Origin: Montifringilla adamsi
Taxonomy: Eukaryota > Chordata > Aves > Passeriformes > Passeridae
Assembly (NCBI GenBank): GCA_017590115.1
Contig: JAGGNK010012559.1
Coordinates: 6,550,789 to 6,614,788, forward strand
Direction of reading: 5' to 3'
DNA length: 64,000 nt
The notes beneath the pieces are model-generated. The model was not told the DNA's origin. It was given only the letters and a program-made list of their open reading frames with translations, and ran no database searches. Made by a program: the position numbers and the translations under genes. Shown here one piece after another: positions 18,033-31,693 of this stretch. Position 1 is the first letter of the stretch, and every line of letters starts with the position of its first letter.

Positions 18033-18099
18033 TATGGAATCATGGAATATGCTGAGTTGGAAGGGAACCCATCAGGGTCATGGAGTCCAACTCCTGCTA
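18033..18099 (-). repeat. Short CR1 LINE 3' fragment, antisense, different subfamily
   Basis: 'atcatggaatatgctgagtt' followed by 'ggaagggaacccatcagggt' and 'catggagtccaactcctgct' matches a CR1 subfamily distinct from the other copies here. Confidence 0.8.
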
Positions 18100-21000
18100 G
18101 ATTTGTTCCCTTGTAAAGGGTGTTTGTGTGATGCCAGAGGAGAACAAATAATTGTGTGATGAAGGGTTGTTGTGAGGCTGCTGGATCTCCCAAATCAACA
18201 TGACACTAGTGATTACACTAACCAGTATTATCCACATCTGCTTCTAGCCTCCAAATGAAGCCTTCAATCTGTATTTTAATGACTGTGTTCTCTCTGCTTA
18301 TCAACTGTGAGTCCAGGGAAAATAAGGATGCTCAGGTGGACTGGGGACCTGATTTAGCTCCCAGCTATGTTGCTGTTGTGGTGATTGATGTCAGGCAAGT
18401 CACTTTTTCCTTGTTTCATCCTTCTGTCTATCCTCTCCAAAATTACCTGTGGTTAGTGAGGATGTCGTCCTCCTGTTTATAGCTAGAGGGACAAATTAAT
18501 TCATCTCAGCCTTAAGGGCCATAATTAGCAGCCAGGTTCTACCGGTCTAGTCCCATCCTGCTCTGTGTCATATGGTGTGTAGGTGGGCCCTTTAGTAAAC
18601 AGAGTATGAATAACAGGAGGAAGTGTTTGGGTTTGTTGGGTAAGTCCAGCATCAGCTGTGTTCAAGGAATTGTTTCTTGATTTTCACCTTGTCCTGTATT
18701 TTGTGAATGTGTAATTTGAAGTTTTTATTTAAATGCTTATTCAGGTTTCACACTTGGCTTTCCTGTCTATGGATCTTGTTTTTGTATTAAGTTCTTTTGC
18801 AAGGGGGGATTTTTGAGAGCTTTTTCAGTGAAAAGAAGTTTGCCTTGATTCTGCAGTAAATTCCTGTTGCTCTTGGGAAGTGGGATTTATAAAGCTGCTG
18901 TGCTACATTTCAGCATGGAAGGAGGGGTGGGGGAGAAACTACCAGAAATCCATTTCTCCTTTAACATGGAATTGTATAGGTGATACTCTTGCATGGAGAG
19001 CAGCAGTCCTTGCATAAGCACTGGATACATTAACATTTCTAACTAGTAAATTTATGGATAATCTCTTCTTTTGGAGGATTTATTTAGATTTGAGAGCATT
19101 AGCCTCTGGGAAAATTAAACCTCTTTTAAATCCACTTTGTTCAGAGGCTAGACTGAGGAACTGCTGGTAAGCCCTGCCATCTTCTTCCTGCTTTTCTGTG
19201 GGCTTGATTGGAATTGCAGTGCAGGGACACAGCTGGCCCAGAGGACCAGGGCTTTGGGTTTAGGTGCTCTATCCAGTTGTGGCAAAATGGATTTGGAGCC
19301 TGTTTGCTGTTCCTGTAAGGGGCATGTGCAGCTCTAAGCACTGACAAAACCAAGAGAGCCCCTAAGACAACCAGCCCCAAAGGTAAGAAAGATTAAATGT
19401 TTGTGGGAGCTGAAATGTCTGGATGAAGCAGTTTTTCTGCATAATGTCACAGTTTTGGGGGCCAGTGGTGGCTGAAATGTCAGTGTGCTGGGTGCTGCTG
19501 TGCCTGCTGAGGCGTACCTTCGTTTCAGGTGGCTGATTCATGGCTCTGTGTATTTAATCATAGTTTCTATAGCAGTGAAATCTTTAACAAGCAGGTGGAG
19601 TTTGCTCTCAGTCCATTGCGGGTTCGCATGAGTGTCGTGGCCGATTCATCCCTGTGCTCTTGCTGAGCAGTCATTTCATAGGGGATAACACTGAAGGCTC
19701 TTCTGTGTTTCTTGTGCATGTAATGAGTATTGAAACAGCTCTTTCATTTTAATGGTATTACTGTTTTTAATATTATGTCGTGAGCATTGCTTTGCCCTGT
19801 CATGTTTTGCTGTGCTGCTGAGTAAATGCAGAGTAGGATTCCTTATGCTGATGTGAATGTTTATCTTACTACCTTTTAGATTATCATTTAAGATAATTGA
19901 ACCTGTGATTGTAGACTTCAGTCTTCCTGGGTTCTCCACAAATGCATCCCTCAGGGTTTGATATTACCTGTTGGCTCATAATACAACCGTGGTTTGGTCC
20001 TGTTGTACTGAAAGCCCAAATTCTTTAATTCTTTGGTATTTCCAAGGTGGCTTTGGTGTAGGAAGCAGTTTTCATTTTTAATGCCAGCAGCAAGGGGTTT
20101 GATTTGCGTCCTCAAGATAATATGGTGGGTAGTGGTTTTGTGTGATTTAGAGCCACATGTCTGGTGTCCTACAAAATATGTTGTGTTCTTGAACTTGAGG
20201 CAGACCAGTGATCCTGGAGAAGGGCACTAGCTGTTGGGTCCCTCAGTGGGATGAGTTCTTTGGGATGGCTGACAGTGCTGCTGGTAAGTTTGGCTTCAAC
20301 AAAACCTCATTTGGAGCTGGTGTTGAGGTTGCTTTTGGGGAAGTGTGACAGTTTAGCATTTGCCTGCATTGATCATACCCTCTTTATCCTTGCCCTCTTT
20401 TGAGTATGAGCACTTTAAAAGCAAATAAAGCTTCCTCGTCGAAAGTTCCTCTTCTGATGTGGCACGTCACTTGCTTGTGACAACTATTTCAGCTGAAATA
20501 GGAATGTGTTGGGAATGGATTTGTATCTCCATTAAACAGGAGGGGAACATGTCCTTTGCCAAGAGTCTGTCGGAGATGTTGGCTGCAGATTGTTGTGTTG
20601 AACTTCCCGTGCGGGGATCAGCAGCAGCAGGCTGATGTTTGCCCAGGTGAATGTGTGGGGTTAACCTGCTGTTCAAAATGCAGCACTAGAGCATTTGGGA
20701 GTGCAGTGCATGGGCAGCTGGGGTGGTGGGTGCCAGCACTGCTCAGCTCTGGGGTGCAATTCCTCTCTCCTCCTTCATAGCTCCTGTTTTATTGTGGGTG
20801 TCCCTTGGAGCTGGAAATCAGAGGCTTTGCCTCTTAGGCACGCTGTGTGCAGGTGAAGTGGAGGTCCTGTTTAATTTCTGTTAGTGTTGAAGGCAGGAAC
20901 ACTTTGTTCCCTGCTTTTGATTGTAGCAGTTTGGAGTGCGAGATCTTCCAAACCTGGTTTTGTGAAGCTTTTTCACAGTTGCAGGCTTGATCCTGGAATT

Positions 21001-23814
21001 TAGTGTCCCTACAAGCTCAGTCTTCAAAAGGAATTCTTTCTTGTGCTGGCTGATAGGAACCTAGCTCAGCTACCTGTAATCACTGTCTAGGTTTGAAGTA
21101 GCCATTGTGGGGTGAAATGTTTGCTGCCTTTCAGCAGAGTGCTTGTCAAATAGTCTCATTTAGTGCACTCAGATTTTTAACAGATGGGACAGATTTCTGT
21201 GAGCCTGGGCAACCACTACAATTGCTTTGCAAGGTGAGACATTTCTGTTTTGATGGGTGGGAGAATTAATAATGCTGCGTGATTCATTCCAGTGATGTGT
21301 CTGGTTTTGGATCAGATTTGGATTTTTTGCAAAGGATATTAGCATTTGTTTTCAAAGAAAGCTAAGCTGAAAGGCAAAAGATGACAGAAGCAGTTCCTGA
21401 GCTGTTCTGGTAGGATGAATGAATCTTGTGCATAGAGATCCCTGTACACTTGAGGGGACTGGGAGAATTGGTCTAGGGCAATGTGATCACTGAGCTCAGA
21501 AACTCTTCCCCTTGTGTTTGGGGTGCCAAGAGGGAGAGGGTGGCACCAGGGCAGTGCAGTGTGGATAGGAGGCTGTGGAACACCAGCTCTGCCTTAGGTC
21601 TGCAGGGACAGGGATTAACCACAGCAGGAATCTGTCCTGTGGGTAGCCAGTTCCTAATGGAAGCGTTCTGCAGACTTGTTGAACAGCACAGGAGCCACAA
21701 GCAGGGAAGGAGATGTCAGTGTCTGGTGCTTTTGGGGCTCGGTGTGCACTGCAGGAACAGCCTCTGTGCCGATTGTTGTCTTGGCAAAGGCAGCAGTGTC
21801 TGAGTGAGTATTCAGCAGTCTCTGGTGGCCAGGCCTCCATTTGCCTAGCCCTGTTCCTGCTGCGAATCCCAGGCTGCCCTAAATGCCACCATGCTGGAGG
21901 GATTACAGGGCAGGTCCTGCAGGGATGAGCAAGGCAGAATTCAGGCTCCATCTTAGTGTTTTATTGCCTGCTCTCGGGGCTATCACTTCCTTTGCAAAGG
22001 GGTTATTTACTTCCTGCAGAATCGCCCTGGATGAAGTAGGGTGTGCAAGAAAGTGAAAATCTCTGGTGATGACTGAGCTGTTTCATGTTAAATTTAATCA
22101 TCTGGGGACATGTGGGGCAGGTGATGCATTAGTCAGATCTCAGGATGTGATCTGCCAGTGGAGGGATGTGGTCCCCAAAAGCCAGAGAGTGCCTGTGTGT
22201 TTTAGCAGATTGCAATTTAAGTGTGCTAGGAGCGAGTCTGAACTGTTTTTGTGGCTGGAGAATTGCTGGTTTATGTCGTGATCCCTTAACAAAACAGCTC
22301 TGATGGAGGCAGCCTCTGCCATCGGGCTTTGTGTCTCAGCAGGACAAAGGCTGTGCTGGAAGCAGAGCGGGTGTCTGTGTGCCTGGTGTGTCCATCTGTG
22401 CTGGCTGGGAGAGAGCTGGAAATTGGAAATGATTTTAACTGTGTGTGGGGAGCAGGTGGCTTTTCATCCCAATGAATTGTTTATTCCGGTAGAGGTTGGG
22501 GCAGGGTTTTGTTGCTGTCTGTTGTTCCAAGAAAGTGGGAGGAATGAGGGGTAGAAAGCGTGGAACTGGTTAAACTGGAATTCCTGGGTAGTGCCTGCCC
22601 TTGAGTTATGATCAGCGAGGTCCTGCTTATTCAAAACCTAGGGCTGACAAATCCTGGTGCTGAGGGATCAGTTGGTGCTTTAGGTTTTTGCTTCTAGGAG
22701 TACTGGAGGAGTTTAAGAATAGTTTTGTAGCAGAGAACTCAAATAATCTTGTGAATATGAGTAAACAATCTTGGTTTGTCACAGATGCTCTGAGATTATG
22801 CAGGATAGGTTCTCATGGCCTGGTGATCAACCTGGCTCAAACAGCATGGAGGGATAAGGATGGCACCTTCCCCGTGGTGTTTGCAGTGGGAAAGGGATGG
22901 AGGAGTGGGCAGGATCTGTGATTCTGTCAGATTTTTCAAGGCTGTTTGGTGCTGGGCAGCCTGACTCGATGTCTCCCCAACCCCTGAGCGGGGCTGCAGC
23001 TGTGTAAACTTCCAGAAGTGCTGTGGCTGCTGAGCAGCTCCTGTGTGTTCACTCCCTTCCCTTATTCTCCAACAACTGCTTGTGGCCCATGTGACAAACA
23101 AGCTGAGGAACTGAGCTGCGTTCAGGCCAGCTGCTTCTGCACCAGCCTGGTTTTGGCTGCTCTGAGATCTCTGCTTCCTGCCCAGGGAAGGGCTGGGAGC
23201 TCCTGGATGTGCCTGGAGTGCTCCTAGGGCATGTCTTGTGGAGGATCCTCTGCTGGTGAGCCAGGGCTCTCATGCTGCGTGTGCCGTCAGGTCCAGCACC
23301 CTTCCTGCTGGTACAGCCCATCCCGCGGCATTTCCTCAGCTCCTGTGCCTCGAGAATGTTTGAGACGTTGATGTTTTCTCTGATTTTAAATTCCTCTCTG
23401 CTCCTTGGTGTTATAATGATTCCCTTGATTTAATTTGCGCAGCTGGAGAAGAGCATTTTTTCCTGGTTGCCTTCCTGGCCCAGGTCAGCTAGCCTGCCTG
23501 CAGGGCACGGGGAGAGATTTGTCGCTTCAGTTGGGTGTTTTTTCAACCATTGTTACTGTGGAAGGTCCTTTTGTGGCTGGAAAGAAGCCCTGATAGTTTT
23601 GTTGAGCTCTTAATGCAGCTAAATGTGTTGGCTGGAAAAAGTAATTTCTAATGGCAAGTTAGAGTGGTGATGAGAGAAGAGAGCTGAAACATTCCTGTTC
23701 TTGGGGGAGTTCCAGGAGATTACTGTCTTTAAGGTTATCCCACTTAAGATTTAATTAAAGATTATTTGGAGGAATATATCAGACCAAAACCTAAAAGATG
23801 AGTGACCATGTGCT

Positions 23815-23914
23815 GAGCAGAGTAGTCTAGTGGAAGATGTCTCTGCCTGTGGCAGGAAGGTTGGAATTCGATGATTTTAAAGGCCCTTCCAACCCAAACC
23901 CTTCCAGGACTGTG
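23815..23914 (+). repeat. CR1 LINE 3' fragment, sense
   Basis: 'tagtctagtggaagatgtct' and 'aaaggcccttccaacccaaa' mark the CR1 3' end, about 100 bp. Confidence 0.85.
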
Positions 23915-26411
23915 CTCCTGCCTGAAAGCATTTGTAAGAGCACTAGGAAAGGCACAACTTCCACCTGAGATTAAAATCACCTTGGGCCCTGGAGGTCAGA
24001 TGGCTGCACGAAGCACCATCCCCAGGCAATCAGTGTTGCTGCTTCATTTGTGCGCAACCATGAGAACTACAATAGATGGTTTTTTGTTTTTAAGAAAATG
24101 TTCTCATTCAGAAGCTTTATGAGCTTATTTTCACAATGGGATGCCTCACTGCCTACACTTATGTTATGAAGACTTTGCCAGATCAGTAGTGGGAATTAAT
24201 TTATCTGCTGTCCTAGTTAAAGCCTGGGCACCTTTTTATTAAAGCTGGAGCTTTGCAAGAAAGTAATTGCCTGAGGAGGGCTTCTTCAAGGAAATTTGAT
24301 ATCTCCATTAGAAATAATTAGAAATTATGCTAGTGAGTCTGTGAAAGAAAAAATAAGGCTACAACTGAATTTCAAACTACCTGAACTGCTTGGTAAAGTC
24401 TGCTTCAAAAGGTGGAATGTAATGCTCCTATAGATTCAGTGATGTAGTTCCAGAGTGCCGATTCAGAAAGAGCTTTAATTTCAAATAGGTGAGCAGTTCC
24501 CAGTTAAAAAGCGTTGACTCTGTGAGTTGACAACGACACCTACACAGCACAGGTTTCCTGTATCTTATCTCATATTTTTTCAAGTGGGAACGTCGCACTG
24601 GCTTTGTGGAATTTGATTAGAGATGCCTGGTTTATGTGCTGGAACGTGCAGCAGGGAAGGCACGGAGTTTAATCTGATTGCACAGACCCTGTGGGCTGTT
24701 TATCCCAGGAAGCAGTTGGGCATTCAGGGTGCTTTGGGAAAGACCCCTATGGCAGGATTGCAAATTCAGCTCTGCTGCTGCAGGATTTTGGGGAGTTCAG
24801 GTGAGCTTTCTAACAAATTCATTTTAGTGCTTTGATGGTGGTTAAACCCATTACTCTCACTTTTTAAATAGAGGCGAAAAGAAACACTTTTCAGACGGGC
24901 TCTGCAGTGGCTGAGACTAAAACTGGCCTCATTCTGGGGAGGAAATGGTGGTTGCAAATGAAATTGTCTATCGAGTCATAATTACAGGGGCATGACCACA
25001 GCACTGAGTGAGTACTCAGCTGCTAAGTTTTTATTCAAAGTTTGATGGAAATGGAAACCACAAAATGAAGGCAGAGGTGGTTTGAATTTTACCCCAGAAG
25101 CCAGAGGTAAATAAGTAACCCTGTTATTTTGCGCCTTTTGGGGGGGTGCTGCAGAACTGACACAGATTATTATAGCTCAGCTCATACGTGCAGCCCACAG
25201 TGCTCAGCTGCTCTCCATAGCAGTGGGTCCAGGATGAGAGTTTGCTTGGATATATCCAAACAACTCCTTTGGATCCTTCATGGCAGACAGGCACTTACAT
25301 AACCTTCTCTGGAAGGTGAATTGTACTTGAGGTATTTCCCCATCTCCTCTGTGCTTTCAATTGCTGCACTAATTAATTTATATAGGCCTTGTGATTGGGC
25401 TGAGGTCTGGGTTTGCAGAGGCCCAGCTGGTGTTTTTGTAACGAACTGGCGATGCCCCAGTGGCTTCAGCAGTGATAAAGTTCATCCTAATACGGATTTG
25501 CGTAGTCAAGAATTTGGTTTGTCATCTTCTGCGTTTTGGAAAGAGGGAGAAATAGAAACTACAGCTTAGATTTTGGGCAATTTAGCTCTGCACCTCAGAT
25601 ACTGTTTTTTGCTTTGCTGAAGCAGGTGCTGGTGGAGCTCGTTCCTTAAGTCCCACTGTGCAAAATGGTCTTGTGCATGTCCAGAACTTCTTTAATCTCC
25701 AGGATTTCATTATATCAAGCAGTTGATCACAGAATAGCCTTGCAACCTCCCTTTGGATCCTTCTACTCCTGTGTCAGCTTCCACAGTAATAAGAGCATCT
25801 GTCCTCTGCATGAATGGGCCATTCTGCTGTAATTTTACCCTCTGCTTTTATCAAGAAGGTAATTTTGGTCCAAGACAAGCCCTTCAGCCACTTCAAGGAC
25901 AGTGAAGAGGGGAGCTGGTTTGCTCTGTTCATACCACAGTTTTTTCTCTGCATGTATCTGCACCTCCAGAGTGGTGGATCAGCTGTAAGCAGGTCTGGAG
26001 GCGAATTAGAAGTGTGTCCCATACTGAGAGCTAAATAGAAATAGCATTTGTCACTGGGGGCTGGTGCAGAAGCTGTTCATATGTGCTATTCTTTCCTATA
26101 GGCTGCTGGCTTTTTGTTCAAGGTGTGGTGAATACAGTTCCTTCAGTGAACTGAAACACCTGGAAGAGGCTAGGGTGGCTTTTTCAGACTTTGTATGGTC
26201 TGTTTCAAATAGAAGTATGGAAGAACTGTCTGGGTTTGGTTTGTGAGATGAATAAAGTGCCCACGTGCTACTGTGGAGGCCCACATAAGGTGAAAGTTTC
26301 TAGGAAATTGAGTATTGCAAGTTTTGTGTTTGAATTGGTTTACAGAAGAAGTTAATCCTGTCCAGATGGGGGAAACTGAGGCATGTATAAACAAAGGGCT
26401 TTGTCCAGTGT

Positions 26412-26538
26412 CCAGCTGTCCCTGGAGGTGCTCAAGGAACAACTGGATGTGGCACTCTGCTCTGGCTGACAAGGTGGTCACTGGTCACAGGTTGGACAGG
26501 TGATCCTGGAGATCTTTTCCAACCCCCCAGATTCTTTG
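26412..26538 (+). repeat. CR1 LINE 3' fragment, sense
   Basis: 'ctggaggtgctcaaggaaca', 'actggatgtggcactctgct', 'gtcacaggttggacaggtga' and 'gatcttttccaacccccc' match a CR1 subfamily I associate with songbirds. Confidence 0.85.
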
Positions 26539-28235
26539 CTAGAGCAGTAACGATGCGGGGTCTGGAGTCCCACTCCAGTGTTTTGCACAGCATGTCTGTG
26601 AGTACTTTTAAGGTTTACTTTTGCCCAGGTGTTGGAAAAAGCCGCTCACCTTCCCTGTGGCGCAGCCCCGGAGGATGCAGCTCCCTTCCCTTTCCAGTTC
26701 CTCCCTGGTAACCTTATATTACTGTGCCACCCACAGGCAGCTACTGAGCTGCTGGAAAACGTTTGCTGTTTGCGTGGGGAGCCACTTATCGAATGTTCAA
26801 TCTGTGACAAAAAGCCACTGGTTTCATTGACTGTAATATGAACTGTATTGAGGTTTTGAGTCCTGGTTATTCCAATTTTCTGTTTAAATTGCACATAGAG
26901 TTGTTATAATGTCTGACTTTTCCACTTCTTCCACAAAACCCATTCCTTGTGCTAACCAGCTGCTGTGCTCCTGCTCAAAGCCATTGCTTCCCAACAAGTG
27001 CAAAAATGCTTGTAGTGTTGGGATCCTTGGAAAGAGAGGGAAATGCTGGGCTGTTAATTAGTGGTGCACCCTGTTAATTGGCATGTTGCCACATTAGGCT
27101 GCAGAACTACTGGGTTTAATCTGTGCAGTTTTACTAAGGAGGAATATTCTGATTTCCCTCCAACTGACCTCTCCACTGCTCAGTGTGTGATTAGTGCAGA
27201 ACAAACTGGGTCAGCCGAGGCTGCTCAGAGGATTTTGAAACCAGCATTTGTAGTTCCAGCAATTTGCAGAAACCAGCAAAGGATGTTCAAACCATATGAG
27301 CAAACCAAGACTTCTAGGTGGAGCTGGTTTTTAGATGAAGTCAGAAAAATCTATGAGCTTTTTGGCATCCACTGACTTGAAAAGGGGCTTGTGCATCTCT
27401 TCCCCTTTGTACCACTCTGTCCAACAAGAGGTTAATCATACCTTTACACCTTGTCTTGTAATCTGCACTAGGGCATTTGGCATGGTTGATCTATTTAGGC
27501 TTTTTAAAGAATTTCCCTTGTAATACTTAAACTCCAGTTGTGCACCCGTGCTGTAATCTCTCCTTTGGGAGAATACTTTGGTGCTGTTGAGGTATTCTGC
27601 TTTGTAGAACAGAATTTTAATATTGTTTACCATGCTCTTAATCTTACTGCTGGCAGATGAAATGAGTTTCTTTAGCCCTCCCCCTGAGGAGCTGATGGAG
27701 CTTCATGGCCAACAGACCCGTGGCATTAGGTGGAGTTATCTCAGCTTTGCAAAAATCCGCTCATCTGCCTTCCTGGAAGGAGTAATTATTGGTGAGAGAA
27801 TAAAATGTTGATTTTATTTTTGAATTGCATTTATAAAGAGGAACAGGCAGCCAGATCCATGGGGTAGCTGGGGAGGGGTGGTGAGTCTGGTCCTTGAGAA
27901 GCATTTGCAGCTGGGGAGAGTCCTGCTGGCTTGGGTCAACCATGCGAGTGGAGGTTGGCAGGTCAGGGAGGAAGACTCGGGGCGTTCTCTGAGTGCTGAA
28001 GCAGAGGCTGCTCTGTGCCTGGCTGCCATCTCCCAGCTGGCCTTATTCCTGGTGTCTGCTTTTTCTTGTTATGAAGGTGAGCTGTTGTGGGCAGCACCAA
28101 CCCTTTGCTGGGCTCGTCATATGCCCCAGCGGGAGCCTTCTGGGCAGAAATGTCATTTTTTAAGTAGTGTAAAGCAAAGGGCTGAAGGGGCAGAATGAGC
28201 AACAAATAATATTTGTTTATTGGCTGTTACTAGCA

Positions 28236-28245
28236 CCATATTAGG
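28236..28245. promoter_or_regulatory. CArG box (SRF site) CCATATTAGG
   Basis: An exact CC(A/T)6GG site, the same ten bases as the CArG box of the c-fos serum response element. It lies in PHACTR4 intron 1. About four CArG-type decamers are expected by chance in a window of this size, so function is unproven. Confidence 0.4.
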
Positions 28246-28842
28246 TCAAAATGAATAATCATCTGGGAGTTGTCAGGTGAGCTTGTTTAATTTCATGGGT
28301 CATGGTCTGTATTAATGCAGGACCATATTCCTCAAGCTACAGGTGTGTGTTAACCCTTCCCTTTCCCTCCAGCTGGTGGATATAGTTCCTAACAGTTATA
28401 AGAGCATCCTTTCTCTTCACATGTGTTTTTTCCAAGGCAGCCTTGGGTTTTGTGTCTCATTACAGTAAAAGCCCTGTAGTAGCTGCCCAGCTGCTGTCAT
28501 GTCCCTCTCTGCAATGGTGATTTAGAGCTGAGCCAGCATGGAAACTGTGTTTCCATGCCTAAGGCAAGCCTCTTGGCAGCCACTGTGGAGAAGTAATGTG
28601 CCACTTCTGCTTGGAAGAGTTGTCAGTTTTCTAGTTTAGTTGGGAAAAACAACCAACATTGGCTTAGGTTTTAGCTGGACTTTGGGAAGCGTGCTGTAAT
28701 CTTTTGAAGGAAGCTGTTCATGTTTCTGGAGGAGATGAGCAGCAAGGACAGAGTGGTCCAGCTAATGAGCTTCATTCTGAAGGAAACTGAATGCTTAATA
28801 TTCCAGAGGTCTGGGTAAGGATTGCTGAGAATGAGACAGTGA

Positions 28843-28926
28843 GGAAAGGGGGAAGCTGTAAAGGGCTGTTCAGCAGAGCTCAGTGGAAGGGGGGAAGCTG
28901 TAAAGGGGTATTCAGTAGAGCTCATG
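28843..28926 (+). repeat. Tandem duplication, 42-bp unit, two copies
   Basis: Copies at 28843-28884 and 28885-28926 share 'gggggaagctgtaaaggg', then 'ttcagcagagctca' or 'ttcagtagagctca', with a few substitutions. Confidence 0.85.
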
Positions 28927-28959
28927 GATGTGGATTGCCCAAGGCTGGAGCAAACAGCA

Positions 28960-29001
28960 GCACCTTGGTGTGCAGCTTTGGCACCTTGGTGTGCAGCTTT
29001 G
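28960..29001 (+). repeat. Tandem duplication, 21-bp unit, two copies
   Basis: 'gcaccttggtgtgcagcttt' plus G is repeated exactly at 28960-28980 and 28981-29001, just downstream of the 42-bp duplication. Confidence 0.9.
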
Positions 29002-30387
29002 TGGTCCTGTCGAGGTCCTGTCATCCCCAGCCCACTCCTCTGGAGATGCTTGGTGTGCATCTGGGCCAGCTTTGACTGTTCCCAGAGCAGCTGGATCGGT
29101 GCTGGTGCAAGGAATGGGTAGGAGGGCATGGAAGGAGATCCAAAATCTGGCATTGGGCTGGTTTGTGTTGCTGGGGGAGAATGTGACAGAGCTGAGCACA
29201 TGGGCAGAGCTGGGAAAGACAAAATTGCCTGTGCACAGGGAGTGTGATAAGACTGAAGAAACAGGGTACCAAACACTCCAGCATTGCTGTGAAACAGTCA
29301 TTTTCTATTGGGTGTGGATTAGCTGCCGAGCTGGAAAGAAGCCATGGCCTTTCTGCAGGAGTTCAGAGCCGGGTCAATGGAACAGGAATATATTCTTGGA
29401 GTGGTACAAAGAGCTGGGGAAAAAGCTGTAGAGTGTTTGAAGTCTCGAGGCAGACAAAGACCGTGGTTCTGCTACTGTGGTGGCCAGAGTACCAGAGGGG
29501 CAGGGGAGAATCCCGAGCTGTGCTGGCAGCAGGGCTCTCAGGAACAGGAATTTCACACAGCTGTCAGGCCCAGGGAATGTAGGGCACTCAGAGGACATGA
29601 ATATTCAGAGGAGCTGTGGCATGTTGTGCTAGAGGAAATGAAAAAGCCAAGTTTTCTCAGAAGTAGGTATCTGGGAAACCTGTGACAGTAGGGGATAAAA
29701 GCAAATTTCTGTTCCGTGGAGTGGGTTATCTCAAATGTTATTCCAGAATACAGCTGTCCAATTAGCCACTCGTAGTTGGTGCTGGCAGCAGGATCTGCAT
29801 TGCTTAATCCATTTCTTTGGTGAGAAGTGCCTGTTCTTAGTGCAGGCAATGCTGCAGGAGTGAGGACTTTGCTCCTTTCTCTACCCTGGCATCACTTTTC
29901 TTTCCCCAGTGTGCCTTTATGCTTGTTCTGTTGCTAACCAGCTATTGTGGATTTAGTGCTGTGCTCAGAAGACCCTCCCAGCCCAGACTGGGGTGCTCCC
30001 AGCTGTGCTGTCAGGCGGTGACAGATGTCTCGGGTGTGCACAGTGAGTGTCCCGCAGTGCTGGCTGCCAGGATTGGTATTCCAGGCACAAATGTGCCCCT
30101 TGTAGTGCAGAGCTCAGCACAGCCGGTGCAGCAGTGCCCTTGAAAGGCAAGTTAAACCCATCTCCCTGGGAGCAGTGGGAGCACTGCTGTCATTTGTGCT
30201 GAGGTTCAAGTAGGCCTTGGGGTGGCAGTTTCATTTCCCTTCTGCTTTCCTCTCTCAGAAGGGCGTGCTGGAAAGGGCGGGCAGGGAAGGTGGTGGCTCT
30301 TCTGCCTTCCGTGCGGGAGCATTCCCTGGCAGGAGACTGGAGCACGTGAGGATCAGGCCCTGCACCTAGGGAGTAAGGCACAGGATA

Positions 30388-30635
30388 AGAGAACACAGCC
30401 TCAAGTTGTGTCGGGGAGTTTTGGGTTGGATATCAGGGAAAATTTATTCCTGAAAGGATTGTCAAGCCATGGCAAAGGCTGTCAGAGCAATGTTGGAGTC
30501 ACCATTCCTGGAAGTGTTCAAAAACGTGTGGGTGTGGCACTTGAGGACAGGGGTTAGTGGCTCTCTTGGCAGTGCTGGGTTAATGGTTGGACTCAATCAT
30601 CTTGGGGGGCTTTTCCAGCCTAAATGATTCTGTAG
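30388..30635 (+). repeat. CR1 LINE 3' fragment, sense
   Basis: A well preserved CR1 3' end: 'gaacacagcctcaagttgtg', 'ttgggttggatatcagggaa', 'gtcaccattcctggaagtgt', 'ttaatggttggactcaatca', ending 'taaatgattctgtag'. Confidence 0.9.
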
Positions 30636-31443
30636 CTCCTTCATTCCAGTTCTTGCAAATGGCGTCCTCGATGCAGCACGTGGATGCACCAAACCATGCA
30701 TCCAAATGCATGTGAAAGCTGTATTTTAACAGTGTTAATGGATTAGACTGTAGGGATTGAGGGTGTTTCCTGAGCAGCTTGTGGCTCTCTGCCTCTGAAA
30801 TCAAACCCCTCTGATGTTCTTGATCCACTCGTTTGCTGCCCAGAAGCCTGTACAGATACTTGTTCCCTTTCCTAAGCTGTTTAAAGCTGTGATCCCCAAT
30901 TATGTTTTGAGGGTTTCATGGCTCTGTTGAGGTGTTTCCCCCTTCCATTCCAAGAACATCACTGCGATGGAATTTGAGCTGCATCAGAGAGAAGTAGCCT
31001 GGAGCATGGTGGTCTGATCCAAAGAAGCATTTTCCCCCACACAGCTGAGCAAAGCAAAGCTGAACAGCCCCACTGCAGAGCTTGCATGGATGGTGACATT
31101 GCAGCTGACACTGCAGCCCTGGGATGCTCCAGTGCTCCTGAACGAGCTGAGCACGTGCTGCACAGTCAGCAAGTTGTCACGTGGAGATGATGAGCTGATC
31201 TGATGTTAAACTAAAGCCACCAAACTGTGCTTTGCTGCTGGGACCAAAGGTGATGAGATGGCCTGGGCTTCGTGAGGAAAAGGTTAGGCTGAAGTGGGCT
31301 GTGGATAAAGGCTGGCTTTGACTCCTTGGCACTGGAACAACCTTAATTTGTAGATCTTCCCCAGTCACCCCATGCTGTTCCTGCTGACATGTCCAGTTGA
31401 ACATGAAGTTTGAACTGCAAGATTTTGAGGACAGAACCTCCCA

Positions 31444-31693
31444 TTTTCTAAAATACTGAGCCTGTTTTTACTGTGCTGCAGAATCTGTAAAAATCAAGAC
31501 ACATCGTGATTTCCCCAAACTTAGTTCCCCTGGCATCTCATTTCAGAACTTTACCCAGAAAAAAAAATTTTTCTAAAATACTGAGCCTGTTTTTACTGTG
31601 CTGCAGAATCTGTAAAAATCAAGACACATCGTGATTTCCCCAAACTTAGTTCCCCTGGCATCTCATTTCAGAACTTTCCCCAGAAAAAAAAAA
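31444..31693 (+). repeat. Tandem duplication, 125-bp unit, two nearly identical copies
   Basis: Copy 1 is 31444-31568 and copy 2 is 31569-31693. Apart from A/T run lengths they differ at one base (A at 31553, C at 31678). Each copy begins with a T run and ends with an A run, so the junction is A-run/T-run. Confidence 0.95.
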
